A stretch of 64,000 bases of DNA from Brumimicrobium mesophilum (GTDB lineage: Bacteria; Bacteroidota; Bacteroidia; Flavobacteriales_D; Crocinitomicaceae), in contig NZ_PVSS01000011.1 in assembly GCF_003025005.1 (NCBI RefSeq), positions 104,409 to 168,408 on the forward strand, in the 5' to 3' direction. The notes under the pieces were generated by a model, which was given only the letters and a program-made list of their open reading frames with translations, had not been told where the DNA came from and made no database searches. Numbering within the stretch: position 1 is the stretch's first letter; each line of letters opens with the position of its first letter. The position numbers were made by a program, and so were the translations under genes. Below are positions 56,205 through 63,766 of the stretch, piece by piece.

Positions 56205-56981
56205 CTACTTGAAGGAAGGTTTACGTTTTTCGATAAAAGCCGTAGTTCCTTCAATAAACTCCTCAGTTCCAAAGCAATTTCCAAATTCAGTAATTTCAAC
56301 TTCATAACCATTTACTCCATCAGTATAATTGGCATTTACTGCTTTCATTGCAGAAGCGATTGCATTACCCGAATTGTTACAAATTTTACTTGCAATTTTC
56401 TCTGCCAAAGCAAGCAAATCAGCTTGAGCAACAACATGATTAACCAATCCCCAATTTTGAGCATCTTCCGCTGAAATCATTCCTGCAGTGGTAATCATTT
56501 CCATCGCTTTACCGCGACCCACTAATTGAGATAAACGTTGAGTTCCTCCGTATCCCGGAATTACACCCAAAGAAACTTCAGGTAAGCCCAATTTTGCATT
56601 GTCCGAAGCCACACGAATATGAGAAGCCATTGCCAGTTCTAATCCACCACCTAAAGCGAATCCATTTACAGCAGCAATTACGGGAGTCGATAAATTTTCA
56701 ATGAAATCAAACAATTTCTTCTGACCATCAGCAGCCAAAGCTTTTCCATTTTCTGTATCGAAATCAGCAAATTCTTTAATGTCAGCACCCGCAACAAAAG
56801 CTTTGTCACCACTTCCCGTTAATATAATAACACGTGTTCCTTGATCTGCTTCAGCAGTCTTAAAAGCATCATGTAATTCTTGGATAGTCGCTTTATTTAA
56901 AGCATTCATTTGTTTTGGACGATTCACTGTAATGTAATGAACACGCTCTTTTTGCTCTATTGATATATTTTTGTAACTCAT
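56205..56981 (-). CDS. Enoyl-CoA hydratase/isomerase (crotonase family)
   Basis: A 258-aa crotonase-fold enzyme that hydrates trans-2-enoyl-CoA in fatty acid or amino acid degradation. The oxyanion-hole segments are AFVAGADIKEF (about 57-67) and FALGGGLELAMA (about 100-111). Both catalytic glutamates are present, one in GGGLELA and one in LGLPEVSLGVIPG. The frame could extend to 57020, but MSYKNISIEQKE at 56981 is the normal N-terminus. No beta-oxidation partners are adjacent. Confidence 0.92.
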   Translation of the reverse strand: MSYKNISIEQKERVHYITVNRPKQMNALNKATIQELHDAFKTAEADQGTRVIILTGSGDKAFVAGADIKEFADFDTENGKALAADGQKKLFDFIENLSTPVIAAVNGFALGGGLELAMASHIRVASDNAKLGLPEVSLGVIPGYGGTQRLSQLVGRGKAMEMITTAGMISAEDAQNWGLVNHVVAQADLLALAEKIASKICNNSGNAIASAMKAVNANYTDGVNGYEVEITEFGNCFGTEEFIEGTTAFIEKRKPSFK

Positions 56982-57223
56982 AGTTCGTTTTTTTGTGCTA
57001 AAATAAGAATTCGTAATCAAATACGAATTACGAAATTATGAATGTTTAAAGCCCTTCATTCATTGAAGTGCTCTACAGCGGAATACAGCATGAAGGAGTA
57101 TCCATCTTAATGCAGGTAAAAAACTTAGCGAACTAAAAATCCGGCTAAACTTTGTGAAAACTCAGCGTATTTTGAGTTTAATAAAGTGATGAATATAAAG
57201 TAATAGAGACGAAGTAAAAAATC

Positions 57224-57231
57224 TAACTTTG
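57224..57231 (+). promoter_or_regulatory. -7 box of the GNAT gene
   Basis: TAACTTTG, 21 bp before the ATG; no -33 TTG at a normal distance. Confidence 0.45.
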
Positions 57232-57252
57232 AACCCGTAAAACCCATTTTTC

Positions 57253-57744
57253 ATGAAAAACAATATTGAAATTCGTAAAATTCAACCAGAAGACAATCCA
57301 TTAATTGCTAAAATCATTCGTACAGCATTGGAAGAATACGAGGAAGCAAAGCCAGGAACGGTTTATACTGATCCTACGACGGATGAACTTTATGAGACAT
57401 TTTTAAAAGCTCCAAAAAGTGCATATTTTATCGCGGAAATCAATGGAAAAGTGGTTGGAGGAAGTGGAATCTATCCCACCAAAAACTTACCAGACGGCTA
57501 TACTGAATTAGTAAAAATATATCTCCATAATGAATCCCGAGGAAAGGGAATAGGTAAAAAATTGATGGATAAATGTATTGATTACGCGAAAGATGAAGGC
57601 TATACACATTTATATCTTGAATCATTTCCGAGTTTAAAGGAAGCGATAGTTCTTTATGAGAAAACCGGATTTAAACGCTTGGTAAAACCGTTGGGAGATT
57701 CCGGCCATTTTGCATGTAATGTTTGGATGGTACTTGCAATTTAG
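57253..57744 (+). CDS. GNAT-family N-acetyltransferase
   Basis: A 163-aa acetyl-CoA-dependent acyltransferase. It begins IEIRKIQPEDNPLIAKIIRTALEE-type alpha/beta, with VVGGSGIYP on strand 4, then the acetyl-CoA pyrophosphate-binding loop ESRGKGIGKKLMDKC (about 96-110) and YLESFPSLKEAIVLYEKTGFKRL near the end. All core motifs are present. The acceptor substrate is unknown. It is monocistronic at the edge of a repeat-rich region. Confidence 0.9.
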   Translation: MKNNIEIRKIQPEDNPLIAKIIRTALEEYEEAKPGTVYTDPTTDELYETFLKAPKSAYFIAEINGKVVGGSGIYPTKNLPDGYTELVKIYLHNESRGKGIGKKLMDKCIDYAKDEGYTHLYLESFPSLKEAIVLYEKTGFKRLVKPLGDSGHFACNVWMVLAI

Positions 57745-57860
57745 CAGTTAAAATTTTATGGAAGAAATTGGATACCAAACAATGCTTTAGAATATATATT
57801 TTGGGAGCCTATTTCTGCCTGCGTTTTCTAGTTGCTTTTTTTCTTTACTACGTATTTATA

Positions 57861-57900
57861 AAGTTTGAAACGAGCTTCCTGAGGTCGCTGTCTCAAACTT
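57861..57900. repeat. 40-bp imperfect palindrome
   Basis: Outer arms AAGTTTGA and TCAAACTT are perfect and the centre CCTGAGG is nearly self-complementary. It looks like an intergenic REP-type element; a second copy is not present in the window. Confidence 0.45.
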
Positions 57901-58026
57901 AAAATACTGTGCAAGAAAATTCAGCAAGCTATTCAGCTTCGTCAGGGCTTGGGCGAGCAGATTCTATAACAAGGGTATGTCTAACAATGATTGCCTTTCA
58001 GAAATTTCAGCATTGTTTGAAAATCT

Positions 58027-58034
58027 TATATTTG
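58027..58034 (+). promoter_or_regulatory. -7 box of the arylamine N-acetyltransferase gene
   Basis: TATATTTG, 68 bp before the preferred ATG at 58103. It supports that start over the one at 57977. Confidence 0.4.
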
Positions 58035-58102
58035 GACAGATAATTAGCAGGATAAAACCATTATGTACTCTAGATTATCATCCCAATAAACCAAAAATAA
58101 AA

Positions 58103-58900
58103 ATGAAGTACTTCAAATTTAACAAAGAAGAATATTTAAAACGAATAAATTTCGATGGGGAAGTATCCATCGACTTCGAAAGTTTCAAGTCACTTCACCG
58201 TGCACAACATTTAGCCATTCCCTTTGAAAACTTTGATATTTGTTTGGGAAGAAACATCCAGATTGATCCGGAATCGATAGTTCAAAAATTAGTCAAGCAA
58301 AATCGTGGAGGATATTGTTTTGAACTCAACGGACTACTTTTAATGGCACTTAAAGCTTTCGGATTCGAAGCACGTCCACTATTGGGAAGAGTTCACCTTT
58401 CCAGAGAGATTACAGGAAGAACACATCAAATTTGCTTAGTAAGCATTGATGACAAAAGTTGGCTTGTAGATTTAGGATTCGGAGCGGAAGCGCCACTTAT
58501 TCCCATACCGCTTATTTACAATGAACCCATTTCATTCGAAAATCAAACTTACAGAATAATTGAAGATGAAGTATTTGGAAACATCCTTCAGAACAATCCA
58601 AAAGGACACTGGAAAAATCTGTATAGTTTTGACTTAACCCCTGTTTTTGATATCGACATCAAATTAGGAAATCATTTTACCACAACACATCCCGATTCTT
58701 TTTTTACCAATGCAAGAATAGCCGCACTTCCCCTTGAAAATGGTATGATTAGTTTGTACCATAACAAATTGAAAAAGTTAATCAACGGAAAAGAAGAAAT
58801 CATCACACTGAAAGATGATTCTACTTATTTGGATGTTCTGGAGGAGGAATTTGGGATCATGCTTGATGCGGAGTATGGGGAATTGAAGAGGTTGAGGTGA
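58103..58900 (+). CDS. Arylamine N-acetyltransferase
   Basis: A 265-aa cytosolic enzyme that transfers an acetyl group from acetyl-CoA to arylamines and hydrazines. The Cys-His-Asp triad is visible: C72 in NRGGYCFELNG, H108 in GRTHQICLV and D123 in WLVDLGFG. Length is close to the 270-280 aa usual for bacterial NATs. The start at 58103 (MKYFKFNKEEYL) matches family N-termini. As a xenobiotic-handling enzyme it fits with the redox and dioxygenase genes further right, although each has its own promoter. Confidence 0.93.
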   Translation: MKYFKFNKEEYLKRINFDGEVSIDFESFKSLHRAQHLAIPFENFDICLGRNIQIDPESIVQKLVKQNRGGYCFELNGLLLMALKAFGFEARPLLGRVHLSREITGRTHQICLVSIDDKSWLVDLGFGAEAPLIPIPLIYNEPISFENQTYRIIEDEVFGNILQNNPKGHWKNLYSFDLTPVFDIDIKLGNHFTTTHPDSFFTNARIAALPLENGMISLYHNKLKKLINGKEEIITLKDDSTYLDVLEEEFGIMLDAEYGELKRLR

Positions 58901-58989
58901 TTAATTTCCTTAACCGCCAATCAATATCAGAATCGAGTTTTCCGACATATTATTTTTAGAAACGCCTCCAGATTTAATTTTAACCATTT

Positions 58990-59165
58990 ACGAGTAAAGC
59001 TTGATGAGCCAATGTCCAAGTAAAAAATGGTAGTCGTATAATTATAAGTTTATTAATCGTGAGTTTCCTTGTAATTCAGGATGATCAACGAGTTGAAAAT
59101 TGGTTTTAATTGTTAAATTTGGGTGAGCGTATAAAGAAAATGGTCGAAAGGCAATTGTTGTACTC
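58990..59165 (+). repeat. Dispersed promoter-bearing repeat, copy A
   Basis: About 175 bp shared with copy B at 63767-63980. Matching blocks include GTCGTATAATTATAAGTTTATTA / GCCGTATAATTATACGTTTATTA-type sequence (aligned at 59033 and 63808), CCTTGTAA-TCA-GATGATCAA, TTTTAATTGTTAAATTTG and a final (G)GCAATTGTTG. Copy A lacks a stretch of about 33 bp present in B. Blocks are in the same orientation. It ends 18 bp before the 143-aa gene. Confidence 0.75.
59093..59121 (+). promoter_or_regulatory. Promoter inside repeat A
   Basis: TTG (59093-59095), an 18-bp spacer and TAAATTTG (59114-59121). The same arrangement and spacing are conserved in copy B. It should drive the 143-aa gene. Confidence 0.7.
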
Positions 59166-59182
59166 AATTTAAGAACCACTAA

Positions 59183-59614
59183 ATGGAATATGATAAATGG
59201 AATCCTGAAAAATGGGAAACAGCTTTCTCTGAGATTGAATGGTTATTTATGGAGTCTTTAATTGACAATAAATCAATTCTGACAATATTATTAACTGATA
59301 ATAAAGATAATTTATTTGAAGTCACATTTAATAATTATCCAGCTTACCGAAATATATTAGAAGAATATAGACTTAATCTTTGGGGAATTAGAGATGAAAA
59401 ATGGCCGAATTTAGGAAATGCTTGGATAGTAAAAAATTCTGATTGGCTTACTGATTTAACTGAATCTGAACCTCTTTTAAATCATCACGAAGGAAAATTA
59501 AATCATTTTATTATCTGTACGCAAGATGATGTAATAGAAATTCTATCAAATGAATCAAATCCTATGGTGAAAATTAATAGGAAAAGCTTTAAAAAAACAG
59601 CAAACAACATTTAA
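59183..59614 (+). CDS. Orphan 143-aa cytosolic protein behind repeat A
   Basis: No signal peptide or membrane segment. The protein is rich in Trp, Asn, Asp and Glu and probably acidic. Segments such as YRNILEEYR, GNAWIVKNSDWL, HHEGKLNHFIICTQDDVIEIL resemble small proteins from cassette arrays and some immunity-like families, but I cannot name a family. It has the full promoter of repeat A in front of it and no co-directional neighbour. A toxin or other partner is not visible, so an immunity role is only a guess. Confidence 0.65.
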   Translation: MEYDKWNPEKWETAFSEIEWLFMESLIDNKSILTILLTDNKDNLFEVTFNNYPAYRNILEEYRLNLWGIRDEKWPNLGNAWIVKNSDWLTDLTESEPLLNHHEGKLNHFIICTQDDVIEILSNESNPMVKINRKSFKKTANNI

Positions 59615-59746
59615 CATAAGATAAAATGAATTTTAGTATACTTATCCTGACTTTGCTGATAAGATAAAGTGAGGCCATCTAACAAAAACAACCCCTAGGC
59701 TCATTTTTACATTACCATTACTAAAACCAGAAAACTAACCTTCTAT

Positions 59747-60115
59747 TCAAACGCTTTTCGATTTGTATATTGATTGTCTATATTCAATTCCCCATTTTGC
59801 TAATTCATCTATAAGTGGCGAAAGAGTTTCACCGTATTCAGTGAGCGCATATTGAACTGTGATTGGTTTGGTATCCTGAACTGTTCGGCTAACCAAGTGA
59901 TTCAGTTCTAAATCTTGAAGTTCTTTGGAAAGCATTTTAGAACCTATCCCTTTTACTTCTCTTAACAAATCCATAAATCCTAATTTATTACCTTCTATTA
60001 GTGTTCCTATAATATGGAACTTCCATTTTCCAGATAAAATACTCATTGTATCACTAATGGCTTGCATCCTCAACTGACAAACCTCTGTGTCGTTTACTAT
60101 TGCTTTCTTTTTCAT
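59747..60115 (-). CDS. HxlR-family transcriptional regulator 1
   Basis: A 122-aa winged-helix DNA-binding protein of the HxlR (DUF24) family. The characteristic start is C13-QLRMQ ahead of LSGKWKFHIIGTLI, followed by the recognition region GIGSKMLSKELQDLELNHLVSR and the wing VQYALTEYGETL. HxlR proteins often sense quinones, aldehydes or oxidants through the N-terminal cysteine, here at position 13. It is divergent from a DsbA-like lipoprotein gene with 130 bp between, and probably controls it. Confidence 0.9.
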   Translation of the reverse strand: MKKKAIVNDTEVCQLRMQAISDTMSILSGKWKFHIIGTLIEGNKLGFMDLLREVKGIGSKMLSKELQDLELNHLVSRTVQDTKPITVQYALTEYGETLSPLIDELAKWGIEYRQSIYKSKSV

Positions 60116-60197
60116 TGAAATAAAAGTTTATACTTAATCTTAAATTCTATCAGGGTGCTTTCATATAGGAAACTACTTCCCTAAAGGAAATCCATAT

Positions 60198-60227
60198 CAA
60201 ATATACACTTATTTACGTTTATATTTG
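60198..60227. promoter_or_regulatory. Divergent -7 boxes with 14-nt spacing between HxlR-1 and the DsbA-like gene
   Basis: CAAATATA (60198-60205, a minus-strand TATATTTG) and TATATTTG (60220-60227, plus strand) form an inverted repeat with a 14-nt spacer. Both directions appear to lack a -33 TTG. A regulator bound here could control both genes at once. Confidence 0.5.
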
Positions 60228-60245
60228 TATTAAGAACTAAAGATT

Positions 60246-61256
60246 ATGATTGTTAAAACCAATATTATAGCATTATTAATTTCGCTGTTAAGCTTTACAG
60301 CTTGTCAGGGACAACAAAAAATAAACGATATGAAAAACGAAACAACAAATACAAATCCGCTATTATGCGATCCTGAAACAGGAATGTGCGAAGTGCCAAA
60401 TAATGAAACAAAAGATGTAACATCTAACGTTGCTCAGACGAGCGATAAAAAAGTAAAGTTAGTCTACTTTACTGACCCAATTTGTTCTTCTTGCTGGGGA
60501 ATTGAGCCACAGTTGAGAAAATTGAAACTTGAATACGGCAACAACATTGATATAGAATACAGAATGGGTGGCTTATTGCCCGATTGGAGTTACAATAGCG
60601 GTGGAATCAACAAACCATCAGATGTAGCTCATCATTGGGACGAAGTTAGTGGTCATTACGATATGCCTATAGATGGTGATATTTGGTTGGAAGACCCGCT
60701 CAACTCATCGTATCCCCCTTCTATCGCTTTTAAGGCAGCCCAATTACAGGATGAAGAAAAGGCCAACTTGTTTATGAGGGAAATTCGTGAAATGGTATTT
60801 TTGAAAAAGATCAATATTGCAAAATGGGAACATCTGGCAATTGCTGCTGAAAATGTAGGACTTAATGTTGAGCAATTGAAAACTGATTTTGAAGGAAAAG
60901 CAAAAAAACTATTTGAAGATGATTTAAAAACGGCTAGAGATTTCGGAGTAAGAGGATTCCCAACGATTTTCTTTTTAGATGGTACTGGAAACAAAGAGAC
61001 TATTTACGGTTCAAAACCTTATGCTTTTTACGAAACAGCCATTTTAAAGATGAATTCTACAATAACTAAAAGTGAATATAGTAAGAATTGGGAAACACTT
61101 TTTTCAAAATACAATTCGCTTACGGCCAAAGAGTTTTCAGTACTTTCTGGCACTCCAAGAATAGAAAGTGAAAATTTATTGAATGAACTTTCAATAAAAG
61201 GTGAGTTAAAAAAGCTGACTACAAAGAATGGTGCTATCTGGAGTTTAGTAAAATAA
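60246..61256 (+). CDS. DsbA-family thioredoxin-fold lipoprotein (FrnE/SpxH-like)
   Basis: A 336-aa protein with a lipobox (SFTAC, C20), so likely membrane-anchored. The redox centre is C80-S-S-C83 in FTDPICSSCWGIEP, and the cis-proline loop is GVRGFPTIFF near 235-244. The inserted helical domain between them matches the DsbA/FrnE group, close to YjbH/SpxH-like proteins. A second Cys pair, C41 and C48 in LLCDPETGMCEVP, precedes the thioredoxin fold. The C-terminal about 50 residues look like a small helical winged-helix-like appendix. Divergent HxlR-1 suggests it is induced by redox or electrophile stress. Confidence 0.87.
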   Translation: MIVKTNIIALLISLLSFTACQGQQKINDMKNETTNTNPLLCDPETGMCEVPNNETKDVTSNVAQTSDKKVKLVYFTDPICSSCWGIEPQLRKLKLEYGNNIDIEYRMGGLLPDWSYNSGGINKPSDVAHHWDEVSGHYDMPIDGDIWLEDPLNSSYPPSIAFKAAQLQDEEKANLFMREIREMVFLKKINIAKWEHLAIAAENVGLNVEQLKTDFEGKAKKLFEDDLKTARDFGVRGFPTIFFLDGTGNKETIYGSKPYAFYETAILKMNSTITKSEYSKNWETLFSKYNSLTAKEFSVLSGTPRIESENLLNELSIKGELKKLTTKNGAIWSLVK

Positions 61257-61317
61257 ATAGAAACCTAATTGATAAGCAAAGAGAAGACAGCAATTAAAGA
61301 TGAACAAAAGCAAGAGC

Positions 61318-61347
61318 GGTTTGGGTGTAAACTTAAACCGTTTTTGC
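61318..61347. terminator. Terminator of the DsbA-like gene (shared repeat type)
   Basis: Arms CGGTTTGGGT (61318-61327) and ACTTAAACCG (61332-61341) pair with two G-U pairs around GTAA, followed by five T residues. A close relative occurs at 63640-63663. Confidence 0.8.
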
Positions 61348-61350
61348 ATT

Positions 61351-61728
61351 TTAATAAGTATCTTTTTTGACACCCTGGAGTGTAGATTTTCTGTGAGACA
61401 CACCCCAGTCAACCATTGCGTCAAGAACTGAGAGAATATTTTTTCCTGATTCGGTCATTTTGTATTCAATGCGAACTGGTGTTGAATCATAAACGTTTCT
61501 TGTAATAACACCATTAAGCTCTAATTCTTTTAACTCCTTAGACAACATTCTAGGTGTAATTTTATCGATGTTGGACTGTATATCTTTGTACCTATGATTA
61601 CCGTATAGAATAGAAGCAAGTATAGGTAACTTCCATTTTCCACTTATCACGTTTAAAGTATCATTAATCGCCAAAACGTACTGTACAGGGCATTTTTTTA
61701 TCTCAGAAATAGTTTGCAAATCACTCAT
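61351..61728 (-). CDS. HxlR-family transcriptional regulator 2
   Basis: A 125-aa winged-helix regulator. It starts MSDLQTISEIKKC; the frame extends to 61815, but that part covers the promoter region, so 61728 is chosen. C13 precedes PVQYVLAINDTLNVISGKWKLPIL, and the recognition part reads KITPRMLSKELKELELNGVITR. The cysteine position and motif match redox-sensing HxlR members such as Bacillus YodB, where the N-terminal cysteine reacts with quinones. It is divergent from an NmrA/QorB-like and a dioxygenase gene, which it probably represses. Confidence 0.9.
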   Translation of the reverse strand: MSDLQTISEIKKCPVQYVLAINDTLNVISGKWKLPILASILYGNHRYKDIQSNIDKITPRMLSKELKELELNGVITRNVYDSTPVRIEYKMTESGKNILSVLDAMVDWGVSHRKSTLQGVKKDTY

Positions 61729-61748
61729 TATCAAATATTTTAAACTTT

Positions 61749-61818
61749 TACTATACAAAAGTATACCAATATCCACTAATAACTTACTATACTTTAGATA
61801 GCAAATATAGTACATTTG
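61749..61818. promoter_or_regulatory. HxlR-2/nmrA-like divergent control region with TACTATA boxes
   Basis: TACTATA occurs at 61749-61755 and 61785-61791, and inverted as TATAGTA at 61806-61812; TATAC-N4-GTATA lies at 61752-61765. The pair 61785-61791 and 61806-61812 has a 14-nt spacer. Divergent -7 boxes sit on top of the inverted box: TATATTTG on the minus strand (61809-61802) and TACATTTG on the plus strand (61811-61818). Confidence 0.6.
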
Positions 61819-61848
61819 TATTATTATTAATGATTAAAAATTCAACAA

Positions 61849-62718
61849 ATGATTTTAGTAACAGGAGCAACAGGCGAATTTGGTAAACATGCCGTTCAGC
61901 AATTAATAGCAAAGGGTGTAAACACTTCCGACATTTCGGTACTTTCAAGAAGTATGGAAAAGGCAAACAATTATAAAGCAGATGGAATTACAGTTAAAAT
62001 AGGAGATTATAGTAACTATGACTCTTTAGTAAAAGCCTTTGAAGGTGTAGATAAATTACTATTTGTCTCGAGTAGTGAAATAGAAAATCGTGCCGCTCAA
62101 CATCAAAATGTGGTTAATGCTGCCAAAGCTGTTGGAGTGAAGCATGTTGCTTATACTTCGTTTATGAGAAATCAGGAGAGAGATGATTCTGCTATCGCAT
62201 TCTTACAGGATTCACATCTAAAAACAGAAAACTGGATAAAAGAAAGTGGCATGACATATACTTTTTTACAGAACGCCACATATATGGACATGTTGCCTAT
62301 GTTTATAGGAGAACAAGTATTGGAAACGGGCGTCATTATGCAACCTGCACAAAACGGAAAATCCAGTTTAGTATTAAGACAAGAATTGGCAGAAGCAGCA
62401 GCAGTAGTATTGACTTCTGACGGGCACGATAATAAGGAGTATCCATTGGTGAACAATCAAGCGATTACATACAATGAGGTAGCTGAAACAATTGCACAAA
62501 TAAGTGGCAAAGACATCACCTATCAATCGCCTTCACCAGAAGAATATCAGGCTACACTGAAAACTTATGGTGTTCCTGATGAATATATTGGATTATTCAC
62601 CGCATTTTCGGTAGCTCAAGCCAATGGTGAATTAGAAATGTCAGACAATTCATTAGAGAAGTTATTGGGAAGAAAACCAACTACAGCTAAAGAATTTTTG
62701 ACCAAGATATACGCTTAA
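61849..62718 (+). CDS. NmrA/QorB-like NAD(P)-dependent oxidoreductase
   Basis: A 289-aa atypical SDR. The nucleotide motif is VTGATGEFGKHAVQ (about 4-17), followed by DKLLFVSSSE (about 72-81) and KHVAYTSFMR (about 102-111), which match the YtfG/QorB subgroup of quinone reductases. The catalytic Tyr-Lys pair of classic SDRs is absent, as usual for NmrA-like proteins. E. coli ytfG is also divergent from an HxlR gene (ytfH), which supports a quinone-reducing role. One base separates it from the dioxygenase gene, so both are in one operon. Confidence 0.88.
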   Translation: MILVTGATGEFGKHAVQQLIAKGVNTSDISVLSRSMEKANNYKADGITVKIGDYSNYDSLVKAFEGVDKLLFVSSSEIENRAAQHQNVVNAAKAVGVKHVAYTSFMRNQERDDSAIAFLQDSHLKTENWIKESGMTYTFLQNATYMDMLPMFIGEQVLETGVIMQPAQNGKSSLVLRQELAEAAAVVLTSDGHDNKEYPLVNNQAITYNEVAETIAQISGKDITYQSPSPEEYQATLKTYGVPDEYIGLFTAFSVAQANGELEMSDNSLEKLLGRKPTTAKEFLTKIYA

Positions 62719-62719
62719 A

Positions 62720-63607
62720 ATGGAGCGTAAAAAGTTTTTAAAGATTGCAGGACTAACAGCTTTAAGTATTCCTATGATAACAGCATTAAATAAATTAGAA
62801 AACATCACGGATTCTTTTGATTCTTCAAAGCGAATGCCTGTCCTTTTTTTAGGACATGGTTCGCCCATGAATGGTATCGAAGACAATGAATTTGTTAGAG
62901 CGTTTAAAAAACAAGGGCAGCAATTGGACAAACCCAATGCTATTATTGTGGTTTCAGCACATTGGGAAACAAACGGAACTTTTGTCACAGCCATGCAAAA
63001 TCCAAGAACGATTCATGACTTTGGCGGATTCCCTAAAGAACTTTATGAAGTGCAATATCCAGCGCCTGGACATCCAAAACTGGCTAAAGAAATTTCAGAA
63101 TTTATTAACCCAGCAGGAAGCGTTCACTTAGATGATAAATGGGGTTTGGATCATGGAGCTTGGACTGTTGTCAAGCATTTATTTCCAGAAGCAGATGTAC
63201 CTGTTATTCAACTTAGCTTGGATTATAATATGACGCCTCAGCAACATTACGAGTTAGCGCAACAATTAAAAAAGTTAAGAGAAAAAGGCATACTCATTGT
63301 TGGTAGCGGGAATATTGTCCATAATTTAAGAAAAGTTGATTTTAGAAAAATTAATGAAAACTACGGCTATGATTGGGCAATAGAAGCAGATAGCAAAATG
63401 AAGAAATGGATTTTGGAGGGAAATCATCAAAATTTAATTGACTTCAAAAAGCAAGGAGAAGCTTTTAACCTAGCGATTCCAACGTCTGAGCATTATTTGC
63501 CTTTATTGTACACATTAGGATTAAGAGACGAAAAGGATAATACCACAATCTTTAACGATAATCCTATAGGTGGTTCACTGACTATGACAAGTGTAAAGTT
63601 TGGATAA
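62720..63607 (+). CDS. LigB-type extradiol dioxygenase (4,5-DOPA dioxygenase, YgiD-like)
   Basis: A 295-aa enzyme of the class III extradiol dioxygenase superfamily. The metal-binding and catalytic histidines are H46 (FLGHGSPMN), H81 (VVSAHWE), H145 (GLDHGAW), H201 (GSGNIVHNL) and H258 (SEHYLPLLY), all matching YgiD/plant DODA. An N-terminal extension (ERKKFLKIAGLTALSIP) resembles a degenerate Tat/Sec leader, so export is possible. It cleaves catechol-type rings. With the preceding reductase it fits detoxification of quinones and catechols. Confidence 0.9.
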   Translation: MERKKFLKIAGLTALSIPMITALNKLENITDSFDSSKRMPVLFLGHGSPMNGIEDNEFVRAFKKQGQQLDKPNAIIVVSAHWETNGTFVTAMQNPRTIHDFGGFPKELYEVQYPAPGHPKLAKEISEFINPAGSVHLDDKWGLDHGAWTVVKHLFPEADVPVIQLSLDYNMTPQQHYELAQQLKKLREKGILIVGSGNIVHNLRKVDFRKINENYGYDWAIEADSKMKKWILEGNHQNLIDFKKQGEAFNLAIPTSEHYLPLLYTLGLRDEKDNTTIFNDNPIGGSLTMTSVKFG

Positions 63608-63639
63608 AAAAAGCAAGTAATAAGGTATAAATGCAATAA

Positions 63640-63675
63640 CGGTTTGGGTTTAAACTCAAATCGTTTTGCTTTTTA
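63640..63675 (+). terminator. Terminator of the dioxygenase operon (shared repeat type)
   Basis: Arms CGGTTTGGGT (63640-63649) and ACTCAAATCG (63654-63663) with G-U pairs around TTAA, followed by TTTTGCTTTTT. It is related in sequence and flanks to the terminator at 61318. Confidence 0.8.
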
Positions 63676-63766
63676 ATAGGTATATTTTACTCCAAACGGG
63701 AAGTGATTTCATCCCACTACTGCTTTATACTCATATAAGTTTCAATTTTTAGTTGAGGCAATTCAT

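Larger units (their letters stand above)
57745..58102 (+). other. 358-bp spacer with an imperfect palindrome and the NAT promoter box
   Basis: No convincing gene. An in-frame ATG at 57977 would extend the NAT protein by 42 residues, but that stretch lies upstream of the -7 box at 58027-58034. A 40-bp imperfect palindrome spans 57861-57900 (AAGTTTGA ... TCAAACTT, centre CCTGAGG), more GC-rich than its surroundings. Confidence 0.5.

Noticed and set aside
57968..57990. GTCTAACAA, reminiscent of an attC half-site
   Set aside because: No complementary GTTAGAY half was found within a reasonable distance on either side.
57977..58102. N-terminal extension of arylamine N-acetyltransferase from an ATG at 57977
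   Set aside because: The extension lies over a -7 promoter box, has no match to NAT N-termini, and the ATG at 58103 gives the normal length.
58990..59165. Integron attC site at the promoter repeats
   Set aside because: No RYYYAAC/GTTRRRY core pair or attC-like fold could be found in either copy, and no integrase is in the window.
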